Assembly: GCA_032095175.1 (NCBI GenBank)
Contig: DAMCZI010000011.1
Coordinates: forward strand, 60,825 to 124,824
Direction: 5' to 3'
DNA length: 64,000 nucleotides
From: DAMCZI01 sp032095175
GTDB taxonomy: Bacteria > Bacillota > Clostridia > Clostridiales > Caloramatoraceae
Shown: positions 43,076 through 52,732 of the stretch, piece after piece
Numbering within the stretch: the stretch's first letter is position 1
Layout: each line of letters starts with the position of its first letter
Made by a program: the position numbers and the translations under genes
The notes under the pieces: model-generated
Told to the model about the DNA's origin: nothing
The model's input: only the letters and a program-made list of their open reading frames with translations
Database searches by the model: none

Positions 43076-44743
43076 TTATTTTTCTCTGCCTTCTGTATAT
43101 GCATACTTAAAATCTGTCTCACCAAACATTGTGTACATTATTCCTTTTACATACGGATGTCTGTATGAACTCTTATCTCCATAACATATTGGCCCTATAG
43201 CACACTGATCAACAAGGAGTATTTTCTCCATCTGTCTGAAGGATTCAAGTCTTTCATTGTTGTCTGCAGTAGCCTTTGATTTTTTATAAAGTTCATCATA
43301 CTCTTTACTTGTCCATTTTCCTGGATTATTGGAGTTTCCAGTTGTAAATAGATTAAAGAATGTTTCTGGGTCATTGAAGTCACCTATCCAGAAATACGTA
43401 CAAATGTCATATTCCATGTTGTCAACTCTTTCCCAGTATTGTGGTTCATCAGCACATACATCAAGTTCAACCTTAACATTAAGCTTTGACTCCCACTGGT
43501 TCTTAAACCATTCCTGGTATATCTTGTCTGCAGCACTTGTGCCGCTATCAAGGTATTTTACTGTATACTGTTTGTTTGGATCCATACCAAGTTCCTTTAG
43601 TCCCTCTTGGAATAAAGCCTTAACATCTGTTTTTTTATCAACTAATTCCTTGAATGGCTCTGGAACTTCCTTTCTGTATTCCTTTTCACCAATCATAAGT
43701 GTTGGAGGTACAAGACCATATCCAACAAATCCTCTTTTCCTTATATTATTAACATAATCCTCTCTATCAAGAGCAAGTGAGAATGCTAATCTTACCTTTG
43801 GATTAAGGAATATCTTACTTGAGCCTCCACTTTGACAGTTATATATTGCATACAATGTTGAAGGTTCATAGGTAACTGTCTTATCAAGTTGACCGTTTTT
43901 AGCCATATCATTATATTTTTTAGCGTAATCTCCTCTTGCACCTACTATATCAAGCTGTTTTGCCTGGAACATCTGGTGTCTTGAGGCCTCTTCTTCAACA
44001 TATATTACATCTATCTTCTGAAGCTTAACCTTATCCGCATCCCAGTATGTGGGGTTCTTTTCAAATACTATTTTCGAACTCTTTGTATATTCCTTAATTT
44101 GAAAAGGTCCATTAAATACCATCTCTAAAGGATCTACTCCATACTTTTCTCCTGCCTTTTCAATTATGTCCTTTCTTACAGGATAAAGATTCTTAAATGT
44201 AGTAAGCTGAATAAAGTATGGAACTGGTGACTTTAAAGTAACCTCAAGTGTCTTTTCATCAACTGCTTTGACTCCTACATTTTCTGCCTTGCCTTTTCCA
44301 GCATTGAATTCCTGTGCTCCAACAATATCAAATATGAATGATGCATAATCAAATGCTTTTTCAGGATCAAGAAGCCTTATCCATCCATCAACAAAGTGTT
44401 GCGCTGTAACAGGCTGCCCATCAGTCCATTTTGCATCTCTCAAATGGAATGTCCAAACCTTACCATCCTCAGATGTTTCCCAGGTCTCTGCTATAGCTGG
44501 TTCAACCTTATCAACGGTTCCATCATTTACAAGTCTTGTGAGTCCATCCATAACCTTTATAATTGTTTCAGTTGAGCTTGCATCTGTTGCCTTCTGCCAA
44601 TCAAATGTCCTTGGATTATTCATAGGTACACTTAAAAATTGTTCTGCATCGACTGTTTCTTTCTTCTCACCACAACCAGCTAGTCCAAATGAAAATACCA
44701 TAACTAGCGCAAATGTGATTGCAAGAAACTTTCTTGTCTTCAT
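43076..44743 (-). CDS. Solitary OppA-type peptide-binding lipoprotein
   Basis: The 555-residue protein has a lipoprotein signal peptide with lipobox L21-A22-G23-C24 and the family 5 binding fold. Signature segments are RTFDWQKATDASSTETIIKV, TWTDGQPVTAQHFVDGW-like KWTDGQPVTAQHFVDGWIRL, and FLNPKVRLAFSLALDREDYV. OppA-type proteins bind oligopeptides. No permease or ATPase gene is adjacent, so it must serve an Opp system encoded elsewhere. It is a single-gene unit convergent with the GntR operon. Confidence 0.88.
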   Translation of the reverse strand: MKTRKFLAITFALVMVFSFGLAGCGEKKETVDAEQFLSVPMNNPRTFDWQKATDASSTETIIKVMDGLTRLVNDGTVDKVEPAIAETWETSEDGKVWTFHLRDAKWTDGQPVTAQHFVDGWIRLLDPEKAFDYASFIFDIVGAQEFNAGKGKAENVGVKAVDEKTLEVTLKSPVPYFIQLTTFKNLYPVRKDIIEKAGEKYGVDPLEMVFNGPFQIKEYTKSSKIVFEKNPTYWDADKVKLQKIDVIYVEEEASRHQMFQAKQLDIVGARGDYAKKYNDMAKNGQLDKTVTYEPSTLYAIYNCQSGGSSKIFLNPKVRLAFSLALDREDYVNNIRKRGFVGYGLVPPTLMIGEKEYRKEVPEPFKELVDKKTDVKALFQEGLKELGMDPNKQYTVKYLDSGTSAADKIYQEWFKNQWESKLNVKVELDVCADEPQYWERVDNMEYDICTYFWIGDFNDPETFFNLFTTGNSNNPGKWTSKEYDELYKKSKATADNNERLESFRQMEKILLVDQCAIGPICYGDKSSYRHPYVKGIMYTMFGETDFKYAYTEGREK

Positions 44744-45233
44744 AAATCTAATCCCCCTTTAAATTTTATATTTTTTTATAATAACTGCATTTCGCAGCTA
44801 TTAGCTGATTAATATAAAACAGCGGATAAATTATGAATGCAATATCATTTTGCAAAATCTTTAAATTCGCTTTTACAAAAGCTGTACACAAAATTATGTT
44901 TAATTGAAACTAGCAGATTGTAATTTGTAATTTCTTATGAGCAGTAATTAAATATGATTTCTATGAGTAATGTATTTTAAATTGATACATTATCCTAAAA
45001 TGCATGATTATAAAGGCAGGTATTATTTGAAATTATATGCAGGATGTTTAAATCAAGTGTAATTATATTTAACTATTAGTAATATATTTATTTTCTACTT
45101 TTAATTCTAATTTACATATTTGTTACTTTTGTAATAATTATACCATACTTTTCTATAATTGCAAATAATTTTTTCACACTTTGTTCACATTTTACCTAAT
45201 ACGACTAAAACTTCCTGTACCCCATGAAATTTA
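44744..45233. other. Intergenic region without a gene
   Basis: AT-rich divergent spacer before the OppA-type gene (minus) and the GNAT operon promoter (plus). No repeat or RNA was recognised. Confidence 0.45.
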
Positions 45234-45262
45234 TTGACACTTTGTAATATAAATCCTACAAT
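45234..45262 (+). promoter_or_regulatory. Promoter of the GNAT-esterase operon
   Basis: TTGACA (45234-45239), a 17-base spacer and TACAAT (45257-45262). It is 285 bases before the first start codon, so the transcript carries a long leader. Confidence 0.75.
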
Positions 45263-45269
45263 GGAAATA

Positions 45270-45546
45270 ATAAAGCAAGGGAGTGATTAAAAAGCAGAGT
45301 ATTCTTATAAAGCATTATTAATCTATAAGTTAAATTTCAAAACATTTTATATTACTATGCTTCGTAAGAATGATTGGCTATTAATACTCTGTCATTATTA
45401 TTTATAACGCTATATATAAAAGCTATTTAGTGCCATTCGTTCTATACGTATGGCATTTATTAATTTTAATAGGAAGTGATTAAAAAGATACTATTAATGA
45501 AATTCTCCAAACCAAATAATTTTTTAAATATCTGGAGGAATATTTT
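45270..45546 (+). promoter_or_regulatory. Long structured leader before the GNAT gene
   Basis: CAGAGTATT (45295-45303) pairs with AATACTCTG (45383-45391), and the inner CTTATAAAGCAT pairs with ATGCTTCGTAAG with one mismatch and one wobble. A second hairpin TGCCAT...ATGGCA (about 45431-45454) follows. The segment AGTGATTAAAAAG occurs twice (45282 and 45476), both times just after a GGGAG/GGAAG. The arrangement resembles an attenuator or a tandem RNA element, but no known riboswitch was recognised. Confidence 0.5.
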
Positions 45547-46053
45547 ATGAATATTGAAATAAAAGAATATGTTGATGAACTTTTTATAGATACATCCAAA
45601 ATGCTTACAGAGCTTATGAATTATCATAGAAAGCTTACAAATGCACCAAAGGAATACTGGCAAACAGATGAAGAGTCCATGGAAACAATAAAGGAATGGT
45701 GTGCTGAAGGCAAAATATATCATGTATTCTACGAAGACAAGCTTTGTGGTTTTTTCTATCTTAGATTTGGGGGACAGGATGTTGCATGGCTTGAGGATTT
45801 ATTTATAAAAGAAGATTTCCGTTCCATGGGAGTTGGACGAGCAGCCTTTAAAAAGCTTGATGAACTCATGGAAAGCATGGGAATTGTAAGCATGTTTGTA
45901 AATGTCATTCCCAGGAACACAAGTGCAATTAAGTTTTATCAGGACTGCGGCTTTGACCATTTAAATATGATTGAACTTAGAAAAAACTATAAAAAATCCC
46001 TTGATAAGGACGAAGAAGTTGAACTGTTAGGCTTTAGGTTTAAGAAATATTAA
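45547..46053 (+). CDS. GNAT N-acetyltransferase
   Basis: The 168-residue protein has the GNAT fold with acetyl-CoA motif A FRSMGVGRAAFKKLDEL (Q/RxxGxG/A type) and the late segment PRNTSAIKFYQDCGFDHL (motif B). The N-terminal region (YHRKLTNAPKEYWQTDEES) recalls aminoglycoside or diamine acetyltransferase-like members. The substrate is not assigned. TGGAGG lies just upstream of ATG. It is the first gene of an operon with an unusual leader. Confidence 0.85.
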   Translation: MNIEIKEYVDELFIDTSKMLTELMNYHRKLTNAPKEYWQTDEESMETIKEWCAEGKIYHVFYEDKLCGFFYLRFGGQDVAWLEDLFIKEDFRSMGVGRAAFKKLDELMESMGIVSMFVNVIPRNTSAIKFYQDCGFDHLNMIELRKNYKKSLDKDEEVELLGFRFKKY

Positions 46054-46089
46054 TGTTAAAGATTAAGTTTAAGAAAGAAGGAAATTAGT

Positions 46090-46548
46090 ATGATAAAGGT
46101 TGAAATAAACGAATGCGAAAGATTTTTAAAGAAATGGCAGGACATTTTACGGCTGCGGGATTGGGATATAGTAATACATATTGTAGACACAGAATGGAGG
46201 AAGTCCGGAGATATTAAGATAGATGCCGATGATAAAAAAGCAGTATTAATGATAAACGGTTTTAACCCAAAACAGGAAAACCTTGAAGCTTTAATAATAC
46301 ACGAGTTGCTTCATCTTAAGCTCTGGGACATGGATCAGATGATTGAGGAACTTGTATATACAACCTTTGGAGAGGATGAGAATGACCCTAAGTTCCAGTT
46401 TGCCTATAACAAATTCATGCATGTACTTGAACCTACAACTGAGGATTTGGCGAAAGCATTTTTAACCCTCGGGGGAGAGGACAAGAACATATCTTTTGGT
46501 AGAGTGAGAAAGCAAGTTGAAAAGGAATTAAAGGAAAATAAAAAGTAG
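46090..46548 (+). CDS. HExxH-type putative metalloprotein
   Basis: The 152-residue soluble protein contains LIIHELLHLKLWDMDQMIEE, an HExxH zinc-peptidase-like motif with a downstream Glu, after an N-terminal region WQDILRLRDWDIVIHIVD. It resembles small phage- or genome-encoded HExxH proteins of unknown function. There is no signal peptide. AAGGAAATTAGT precedes the ATG. It lies 36 bases after the GNAT gene in the same operon. Peptidase activity is inferred from the motif only. Confidence 0.6.
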   Translation: MIKVEINECERFLKKWQDILRLRDWDIVIHIVDTEWRKSGDIKIDADDKKAVLMINGFNPKQENLEALIIHELLHLKLWDMDQMIEELVYTTFGEDENDPKFQFAYNKFMHVLEPTTEDLAKAFLTLGGEDKNISFGRVRKQVEKELKENKK

Positions 46549-46573
46549 CTAAAGTTAGGGAGGCTATACTAAT

Positions 46574-47794
46574 ATGAATTTAAATCATATAACAAGTCCA
46601 AGAATAGAAAGATTAAAAGAACAAATAAAAGTCTCTGGTAAAAATGAAACAAATGCTTTTCTAAAGGAAATAGAAAAGGCAGGTGCACCATTGATTGAAA
46701 AAATAGAAGGTGATGATAAGAATATATTAATTACCTTCCTATATGTAAGTGATAAGGATACAAAGAATGTTGGTATATATGGGGCATTTCCAAGCTACAG
46801 GATAACGGAAAACCTAATGGAAAGAATTGATGGAACTGATTTGTGGTATAAAACCTATAAAGTTAGAAACGATATAAAATTTAAGTATAGCTTCTCTGTC
46901 AATGATGCTCTAGATGATGATTATAAAAAGAGAAATAAAAACCTTATACTTGATTCACTAAATCAAAATAAAATATTTTTTCAAAAGGATGATGAAGATC
47001 CAGAAAGCGAAGAATGTACCTACTCTCTTGTAGAGCTTTTTAACTGTCCAAAACATTATTGGACAAAACCTCACACTTCAAACAAAACAGGAGATATGCA
47101 GCTTCACCGTTTTAAAAGCAGCCGACTTAAAAAAGACCCAAGGATATGGGCATATACACCCTATAATTATAATACAAACTCAAAACCATATAACCTAATT
47201 GTTCTTACTGATGGATTTGATTATGTAACTGATCTTTCTTCTAGAACAGTTCTTGATAACTTAATCAATTCCAAATCAATACCTGAGTCTGTCTGTGTTT
47301 TCATAGATTGTGCATTTGATAGGTTTGAAAACTTAACATGTAATAAAAACTTTGCTGATTTTATTGCTTTAGAGGTTATGCCGTGGATCAGGGAAAACTA
47401 TAATATTACATCAAGCCCAGAGAATACAACAATAGGTGGTCTAAGCCTTGGAGGTCTTTTTGCAAGCTTTATGGGACTAACCTATCCTAATATATTCGGA
47501 AATGTCCTTTCTCAATCTGGCTCTTACTGGTGGGAATCTGAATGGCTTACAAAGGAATATGAAAAATCTCCAAAGCTTCCATTGAACTTTTACCTAAATG
47601 TTGGGCTTCTTGAGGACAGGCCCTATGATTCAGAACCAATAATGGCTGAGGTTATAGGAAATATGCGTAATTTACTTCTTTCAAAGGGATACAATGTATT
47701 TTTCGAAACCTTTCCTTCTGGACACGATTACCTTGGCTGGGGAGAAACCCTTGGAAGCGGCTTAAAGGCATTAAATGACATGAGGAGGATTTAA
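46574..47794 (+). CDS. Enterochelin-esterase-like alpha/beta hydrolase
   Basis: The 406-residue protein has an N-terminal beta-rich domain (about residues 1-170; IGIYGAFPSYR-like VGIYGAFPSYRITEN) and a C-terminal esterase D / Fes-type hydrolase domain. That domain has the nucleophile elbow GGLSLGGLFAS, the strand CVFIDCAFDRF and the catalytic His in SGHDYLGW. Fes-like enzymes cleave trilactone siderophores, but relatives act on other esters. There is no signal peptide, so it is cytoplasmic. It lies 25 bases after the HExxH gene and ends one base before the next gene. Confidence 0.82.
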   Translation: MNLNHITSPRIERLKEQIKVSGKNETNAFLKEIEKAGAPLIEKIEGDDKNILITFLYVSDKDTKNVGIYGAFPSYRITENLMERIDGTDLWYKTYKVRNDIKFKYSFSVNDALDDDYKKRNKNLILDSLNQNKIFFQKDDEDPESEECTYSLVELFNCPKHYWTKPHTSNKTGDMQLHRFKSSRLKKDPRIWAYTPYNYNTNSKPYNLIVLTDGFDYVTDLSSRTVLDNLINSKSIPESVCVFIDCAFDRFENLTCNKNFADFIALEVMPWIRENYNITSSPENTTIGGLSLGGLFASFMGLTYPNIFGNVLSQSGSYWWESEWLTKEYEKSPKLPLNFYLNVGLLEDRPYDSEPIMAEVIGNMRNLLLSKGYNVFFETFPSGHDYLGWGETLGSGLKALNDMRRI

Positions 47795-47795
47795 T

Positions 47796-48299
47796 TTGTT
47801 TAAACATAGAAAAATCAACATTGATGCTGATAGAGATTTACTTCTGGAATTTCACTGTCAGATAAATTATGAATGTGATTCAAAATGGGAACAAGCTGTT
47901 GGATATGAAAAATACAGAAGTAGGTGGATGAGTCTTAATTCCCAAATTGATGAATTCTTAAATGCACTAAAGAAAAGCATGGAGGATGAAAGGACCATAG
48001 CAGAAATAATAGAAGATGAAACTGGAAATACTATCGGTTATTTATGGGGAACTTTTATCGATATAAAAGCTTATGAAATTATAATATCTGAAATAAACGA
48101 AATATATGTTGTCCCTAAATTTAGAGGACAAGGTTTAGGTCTTTATCTGCTAAAATACGCAGAGGAAAGTGCAATAAAGCTAGGTGCCAACCTTCTTCGT
48201 TCTGGTACAGGCTTTGAAAATAAAGCCTCTATGGGGCTCCATGAGAAGTTTGGATTTAATGCCTATAGAGTTGAATATGAAAAAGTATTGAAGAAATAA
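47796..48299 (+). CDS. GNAT N-acetyltransferase
   Basis: The 167-residue protein has motif A VVPKFRGQGLGLYLLKYAEE and motif B-like GFENKASMGLHEKFGFNAYR of GNAT enzymes. The start is TTG 47796, with GAGGAGG 9 bases upstream and no better ATG. It is the last gene of the four-gene operon. The substrate is unknown; the N-terminal region differs from the first GNAT of the operon, so the two are unlikely to have the same substrate. Confidence 0.82.
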   Translation: MFKHRKINIDADRDLLLEFHCQINYECDSKWEQAVGYEKYRSRWMSLNSQIDEFLNALKKSMEDERTIAEIIEDETGNTIGYLWGTFIDIKAYEIIISEINEIYVVPKFRGQGLGLYLLKYAEESAIKLGANLLRSGTGFENKASMGLHEKFGFNAYRVEYEKVLKK

Positions 48300-48300
48300 A

Positions 48301-48374
48301 AATGTCAATCAGGTGACAGGTTGGATACTCTTGGATAAACCCAAGAATGTTCAACTTGCCACCTGCCTGACACT
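48301..48374. repeat. Palindromic repeat, family A, copy 6
   Basis: AATGTCAATCAGGTGACAGG at the left end is partly complementary to the right end (complement AGTGTCAGGCAGGTGGCAAG), with CTTGG/CCAAG inside. It lies between convergent genes and may terminate both. Confidence 0.65.
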
Positions 48375-48380
48375 TAGTAC

Positions 48381-49067
48381 CTATTGCAACACTGCTTTTT
48401 TAGCTTCAAGCTTCTTATTTTCTTTAATAAAACCGTTCTCTTCCATAAGATTTAACACTACTCCCTGCCTTATTTTTGCCCTATCATAATACTTTTTGGG
48501 GTTGTATGCACTTGGTGCCTGAGGTAGTCCTGCCAGCATTGCACATTCACCAAGGGAAAGTTCCCAAACATTTTTATCAAAGTAAACCCTACTTGCATTT
48601 TGAACTCCATGTGCTCCTGATCCAAAGTAAACCACATTCAAGTACATTTCAAGTATTTCTTCCTTTGAGTATTTACTTTCGATTTCTAAAGCAAGTATCA
48701 TTTCCTTGAACTTTCTTTCAAAGGTTCTTTCCCCTGAAAGGAAAAGATTCTTTGCTAGCTGCTGTGTTATGGTACTCCCACCTTCTTTAATTCTTCCTTC
48801 CTTAACATTTGCAACAATAGCTCTTCCTATGGATATTAAATCCACTCCTGAATGCTTATAGAACCTTTTATCTTCAACCACAACTACTGCATTTTTAAGG
48901 TTTTGAGGAATTTTATCCATCTTTGTATAGTTTTCACTTGTAGAAGAAATCCTTCCTATAAGGTTTTCATCGACTTTATATATATTTTTAACCCATTCTC
49001 CATAGACAAGTGTAAATATGATAAATAAGACAGTTATAAACGCTGCTGCATTTCTAATTTTTTTCAT
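48381..49067 (-). CDS. Monofunctional peptidoglycan glycosyltransferase (GT51)
   Basis: The 228-residue protein has one N-terminal membrane anchor (AAAFITVLFIIFTLVYG) and a GT51 domain outside the membrane: VVVEDKRFYKHSGVD with the catalytic Glu, EGGSTITQQLAKNLFL, RKFKEMILALEIESKYSKEE and MYLNVVYFGSGAHGVQ. It polymerises lipid II into glycan chains. There is no transpeptidase domain, so it is a monofunctional enzyme. ATG 49067 follows AAGGGAG by 8 bases; an upstream in-frame ATG lacks a site. An 11-bp inverted repeat (49140-49180) lies upstream. Confidence 0.9.
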   Translation of the reverse strand: MKKIRNAAAFITVLFIIFTLVYGEWVKNIYKVDENLIGRISSTSENYTKMDKIPQNLKNAVVVVEDKRFYKHSGVDLISIGRAIVANVKEGRIKEGGSTITQQLAKNLFLSGERTFERKFKEMILALEIESKYSKEEILEMYLNVVYFGSGAHGVQNASRVYFDKNVWELSLGECAMLAGLPQAPSAYNPKKYYDRAKIRQGVVLNLMEENGFIKENKKLEAKKAVLQ

Positions 49068-49139
49068 TTTGCCAACTCCCTTCTCTATCTTCATCTTAAT
49101 ATAATTTTATAATTTATAATGGATTTTAACCATTTAACT

Positions 49140-49180
49140 ACATTACAAAATACCCTTTCAGCCTTACACTTTTGTAATGT
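49140..49180. promoter_or_regulatory. Perfect 11-bp inverted repeat upstream of the GT51 gene
   Basis: ACATTACAAAA (49140-49150) and TTTTGTAATGT (49170-49180) are exact complements with a 19-base loop, 73 bases before the start codon. It could be a regulator site or a leader hairpin. Confidence 0.45.
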
Positions 49181-49279
49181 AAGAAAATCTATTCGTGATG
49201 CTAGATACCTTTAGTATCGTTTCAATATATTAGACGTAATTCATTTAGGTTACACTGCAATATTGACTATTATAAAAAT

Positions 49280-49329
49280 ACCAGGAATGCAGTAGCTCAT
49301 GATAATTCTACTTGCTACATTCCTGGTAA
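49280..49329 (-). terminator. Terminator of the FtsX-type ABC operon
   Basis: ACCAGGAATGC / GCATTCCTGGT pairing with AGTAGC / GCTAC inside, followed on the minus strand by TATTTTTATAA. Confidence 0.85.
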
Positions 49330-49334
49330 TTTTT

Positions 49335-51962
49335 TTATTCTTCCATTCTGATGTTATCAATAATATTTTGCTCATTAATTTTTCTAAGGGGTAAAAACGA
49401 TGCTAGTAATGTAGTTAAAATTGCCCCTGTTGTTGCAATAAAGATTGACTTCCAGGGAACGGCAAATGCCATTTCAAAGCTGCCTAAAGCTAATCTATTA
49501 AACCAATAGCTTAATAATGTCCCGATAATGCCTCCTATAACCGAAGCAATAACTCCATGCAGTGTTCCCTCCAATAATACAAGATTTTTGATTTGTGCTT
49601 GTGTACCACCTATCGCCTTTATAGTTGCAAATTCTCTTCTCCTTAAAAGGAGATTTGTGCTTATTGTGTTTATGATGTTTATAGCTCCTATTAGCGTTAT
49701 TACTGATATAAAGCCATAAACAAATACACTCATTTCAAAATCCTGATGTCTGCGATTCTCCGTGTTTTGCTTTATATCGTTATAGCTTATTGCACCTTGT
49801 TTTGAAAAAAAATATTCTTCTAACATATCCCTATCTGTTTTTTCGTTAGTTTTTAGCATCAATCCACTATATGAATTCTTTTGAATGATTTTTTTGTACA
49901 CATTTTCTGTAACAATTAAATCCATGCTCTTTTCTGGATTTGAGTAATTTAATGGTTCTAAATCAAGTATTCCTACTATCTTTAATGTATGATATTCCAT
50001 ATCATTAGATTTTTGTCCTAACTTTTTAGACAATTCTTCATTAGAATAATTCTGAAGCTTTGGTATCTTTATTTCGTCTCCTACCTTATATCTTGTGAGA
50101 TCTGCTATAACATGCTTTTTATTTATTCTAACCTTATTCTTATTTACAATTATTACACCCATATTATCAAGTTCAGCTCTATCAATTTTTCCAGAAATCA
50201 AATGGCTATTACATAATTCTATTGCACTGTCATTATATGAACACAGATTTCCATTAGCAATTACATTTTCAGAATCATAAGCTTCATAGGTATCATTAAA
50301 TGCTTCTTTTATCAAATCAGTATACTCTGTATTTAATTTTTGCTTTGGTACTGACAAATAAACAAGTGAAGATGAATATGCATATATTTTTTCAATACCA
50401 TCAAATTTTTTAATATCATCTATCTCATCTGCAGTAAACTCCTGCTGTTCTGTTTCATTACTTGAATGCTTCATGCAATATACATCATAATATCTAGGTA
50501 CTCCATTTTCCTCATCAAATCTTGCATAGGACATAATACTATTAAAGGTTATAAACATAACTATGCTTATTACCAGTGAAAAGGTAGTGAGTATAAATCT
50601 TTTTTTATTTCTTTTTACATTGCAGTATGCAATTTTGCCCTCTATTTTAAACAGAAGCTTATATATTCTGCCTCCTCTTGCATGCCTTATCCTTTCTTTT
50701 TTAATATTTGTAGAATTTCTAATAGCCTCCATAGGGCTTATTCTTCCTGCCATAATTGCTGGAAACAGAGCTGATAAAAATACTGTTATTATTCCAAGAA
50801 CCGTGCTTATTATCAAAACCTCTGAGTTTACACTCACTTTAAAGGGTTGGGCTGAAAGCAAACTTACACTTCCTAAAAGTGAAGCAACTATTTTTATTGC
50901 ATATATACCCGATAGTAGTCCAAGTGGTATAGATATAATAGACATTAAAAATGCTTCTTTAAACACTATCTTGCGTATCTGATACGGGGTAGCCCCTATG
51001 GAGCGCAGTAAGCCATACTTCGACATCCTTTCAATTACTGATATATTAAAGGAGTTGTATATAACTGCAATAGTACATACCATTATTAGGGTTATAATAA
51101 ACATTACCATATGAGTCAGGGTGTCATTTAAGGATACATTCTTAGACTGCAAATACAATCTAAAAAGGTTATCATTAATAAGCACCTGCCCTTCTTTAAT
51201 TCCAAAATTCTCTGCAGCATTAAGTGCAATTTCTCTTTTATTCTTAGGGCTTACTACATTCATATAAACTGTATAGTTATCATCATCAGTCTTTCTATTA
51301 TTCCAATATGTGATTGCATTAAATCTTATTGAACTGCTGCTAAAGCTACCTGAGTTAATGAAGCCTACAACTGTGAATTCCTTCTCGTATTTATCAATAA
51401 ATTTTTCATCTTCAATATATATATCTTCAAAGGTGTATTCCTTCCCTGTTTTCCTATCCATTCTACTTCCAAAGGGAAGATTTATTTTATCTCCCAGCTT
51501 TATACCCCTATCCATGAATATAAGAGCATCCTTGCTGATTGCAATTTCATTCTCATTTTTAGGGTATCTTCCACTTGTAAGCTTAACATAAAACCTATCC
51601 ATGCTCTCCTTATCATATGCATTAAGGGATAAATATCTATATACAGGAGCATACTTATCTCTCCTATTCTCTGGGGTTTCATATATCTTTGCAATACCCA
51701 CTGCTTTAGATACTGATATATCCTTAAAATCCATATGCTTTCTTATTTGATCTATTTGATCAGCAGAAACATTTGTAAAGCCTACTTCATAGTTGCCATA
51801 TCGTCTTTTTGCGTCTTCAATTCTAGTAGCCCGAAAACTAGAAAGTATAGTGCCTACACCACTTATTAGTGCCACCGCCATTATTATTCCTATGATGGTT
51901 AAAATTGTCCTCTTCCTTTGAATTTTTATATATCTGTTGGTGATTTGAGTATAATGCTTCAT
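49335..51962 (-). CDS. FtsX/MacB-type ABC permease, two-domain
   Basis: The 875-residue protein has an N-terminal membrane segment, two large extracytoplasmic regions and two FtsX domains. The first is around GLLRSIGATPYQIRKIVFKE, the second near the C-terminus around FATIKAIGGTQAQIKNLVLL. This layout is that of MacB/LolE-like permeases that move substrates out of the membrane or act as mechanotransducers. Its ATG overlaps the ATPase stop by four bases. It works with the ATPase at 51959 and is probably controlled by the two-component system encoded upstream. Confidence 0.88.
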   Translation of the reverse strand: MKHYTQITNRYIKIQRKRTILTIIGIIMAVALISGVGTILSSFRATRIEDAKRRYGNYEVGFTNVSADQIDQIRKHMDFKDISVSKAVGIAKIYETPENRRDKYAPVYRYLSLNAYDKESMDRFYVKLTSGRYPKNENEIAISKDALIFMDRGIKLGDKINLPFGSRMDRKTGKEYTFEDIYIEDEKFIDKYEKEFTVVGFINSGSFSSSSIRFNAITYWNNRKTDDDNYTVYMNVVSPKNKREIALNAAENFGIKEGQVLINDNLFRLYLQSKNVSLNDTLTHMVMFIITLIMVCTIAVIYNSFNISVIERMSKYGLLRSIGATPYQIRKIVFKEAFLMSIISIPLGLLSGIYAIKIVASLLGSVSLLSAQPFKVSVNSEVLIISTVLGIITVFLSALFPAIMAGRISPMEAIRNSTNIKKERIRHARGGRIYKLLFKIEGKIAYCNVKRNKKRFILTTFSLVISIVMFITFNSIMSYARFDEENGVPRYYDVYCMKHSSNETEQQEFTADEIDDIKKFDGIEKIYAYSSSLVYLSVPKQKLNTEYTDLIKEAFNDTYEAYDSENVIANGNLCSYNDSAIELCNSHLISGKIDRAELDNMGVIIVNKNKVRINKKHVIADLTRYKVGDEIKIPKLQNYSNEELSKKLGQKSNDMEYHTLKIVGILDLEPLNYSNPEKSMDLIVTENVYKKIIQKNSYSGLMLKTNEKTDRDMLEEYFFSKQGAISYNDIKQNTENRRHQDFEMSVFVYGFISVITLIGAINIINTISTNLLLRRREFATIKAIGGTQAQIKNLVLLEGTLHGVIASVIGGIIGTLLSYWFNRLALGSFEMAFAVPWKSIFIATTGAILTTLLASFLPLRKINEQNIIDNIRMEE

Positions 51963-52642
51963 CCTCTCACCACCTCATCCTTAACAATCATACCATCCTC
52001 AATACTGAGTATCCTATCTGCCTGCATCGCTATGTTCATATCATGTGTTATTACTATAAGTGTTTGGTGATATTTTTTAACTGACACCCGCAAAAGCTCA
52101 ATAATTTCCTTGCTGTTTTTACTGTCAAGATTTCCAGTAGGCTCATCTGCAAGTATAATTGATGGCTTATATGCAAGTGCTCTTCCAATGGATACTCTCT
52201 GCTGCTGTCCCCCGGATAGCTCTGATGGAAGGTGGTTTCGTCTGTCATTGATACCAAGTATGTTCATAAGCTCATTAATATATTCCTTGTCCTCTTTTTT
52301 GTTATCCAGAAGCAGTGGCATTAATATATTCTCCTCTGCTGTTAAAACCGGAATTAAATTATAAAACTGAAATACAAATCCAACCTTTCGCCTTCTTAAT
52401 ATTGAAAGCTTCTTCTCATTCAAGGAATAGATATCTATTCCATCTATAAACACCTTACCTGATGTAGGTTTATCTACGCCACCAAGCAAATGCAGCAGTG
52501 TACTCTTACCAGAGCCAGATGGTCCAACGATAGCCACAAACTCTCCCTGGTTTATAGTAAAATTCACATTTTTAAGTGCATCAACTCTGGTATCACCCTT
52601 ACCATAGCTTTTACACAAATCAACTGTTTTTAGTATCTCCAT
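51959..52642 (-). CDS. LolD/MacB-type ABC ATPase
   Basis: The 227-residue ATPase has Walker A GPSGSGKST, signature LSGGQQQRV, Walker B ILADEPTGNLDS and switch His in VITHDMNIA, all of the LolD/MacB class. It lies 90 bases downstream of the histidine kinase gene and overlaps the permease gene. It powers the FtsX-type permease. Confidence 0.92.
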   Translation of the reverse strand: MEILKTVDLCKSYGKGDTRVDALKNVNFTINQGEFVAIVGPSGSGKSTLLHLLGGVDKPTSGKVFIDGIDIYSLNEKKLSILRRRKVGFVFQFYNLIPVLTAEENILMPLLLDNKKEDKEYINELMNILGINDRRNHLPSELSGGQQQRVSIGRALAYKPSIILADEPTGNLDSKNSKEIIELLRVSVKKYHQTLIVITHDMNIAMQADRILSIEDGMIVKDEVVRG

Positions 52643-52732
52643 TCACTAACCCTCCTATATTACTGCTTATGTTTTTATCATAACCTGCAAATCTTACTAT
52701 AAGGTGTATTTTAATCTTACTAATTAGTAAGA

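Noticed and set aside
45283..45321. A leader peptide (GTG ATT AAA AAG ...) before the GNAT operon
   Set aside because: The putative GTG overlaps the Shine-Dalgarno-like AAGGGAG, leaving no spacing; no better start exists, so a leader peptide cannot be supported.
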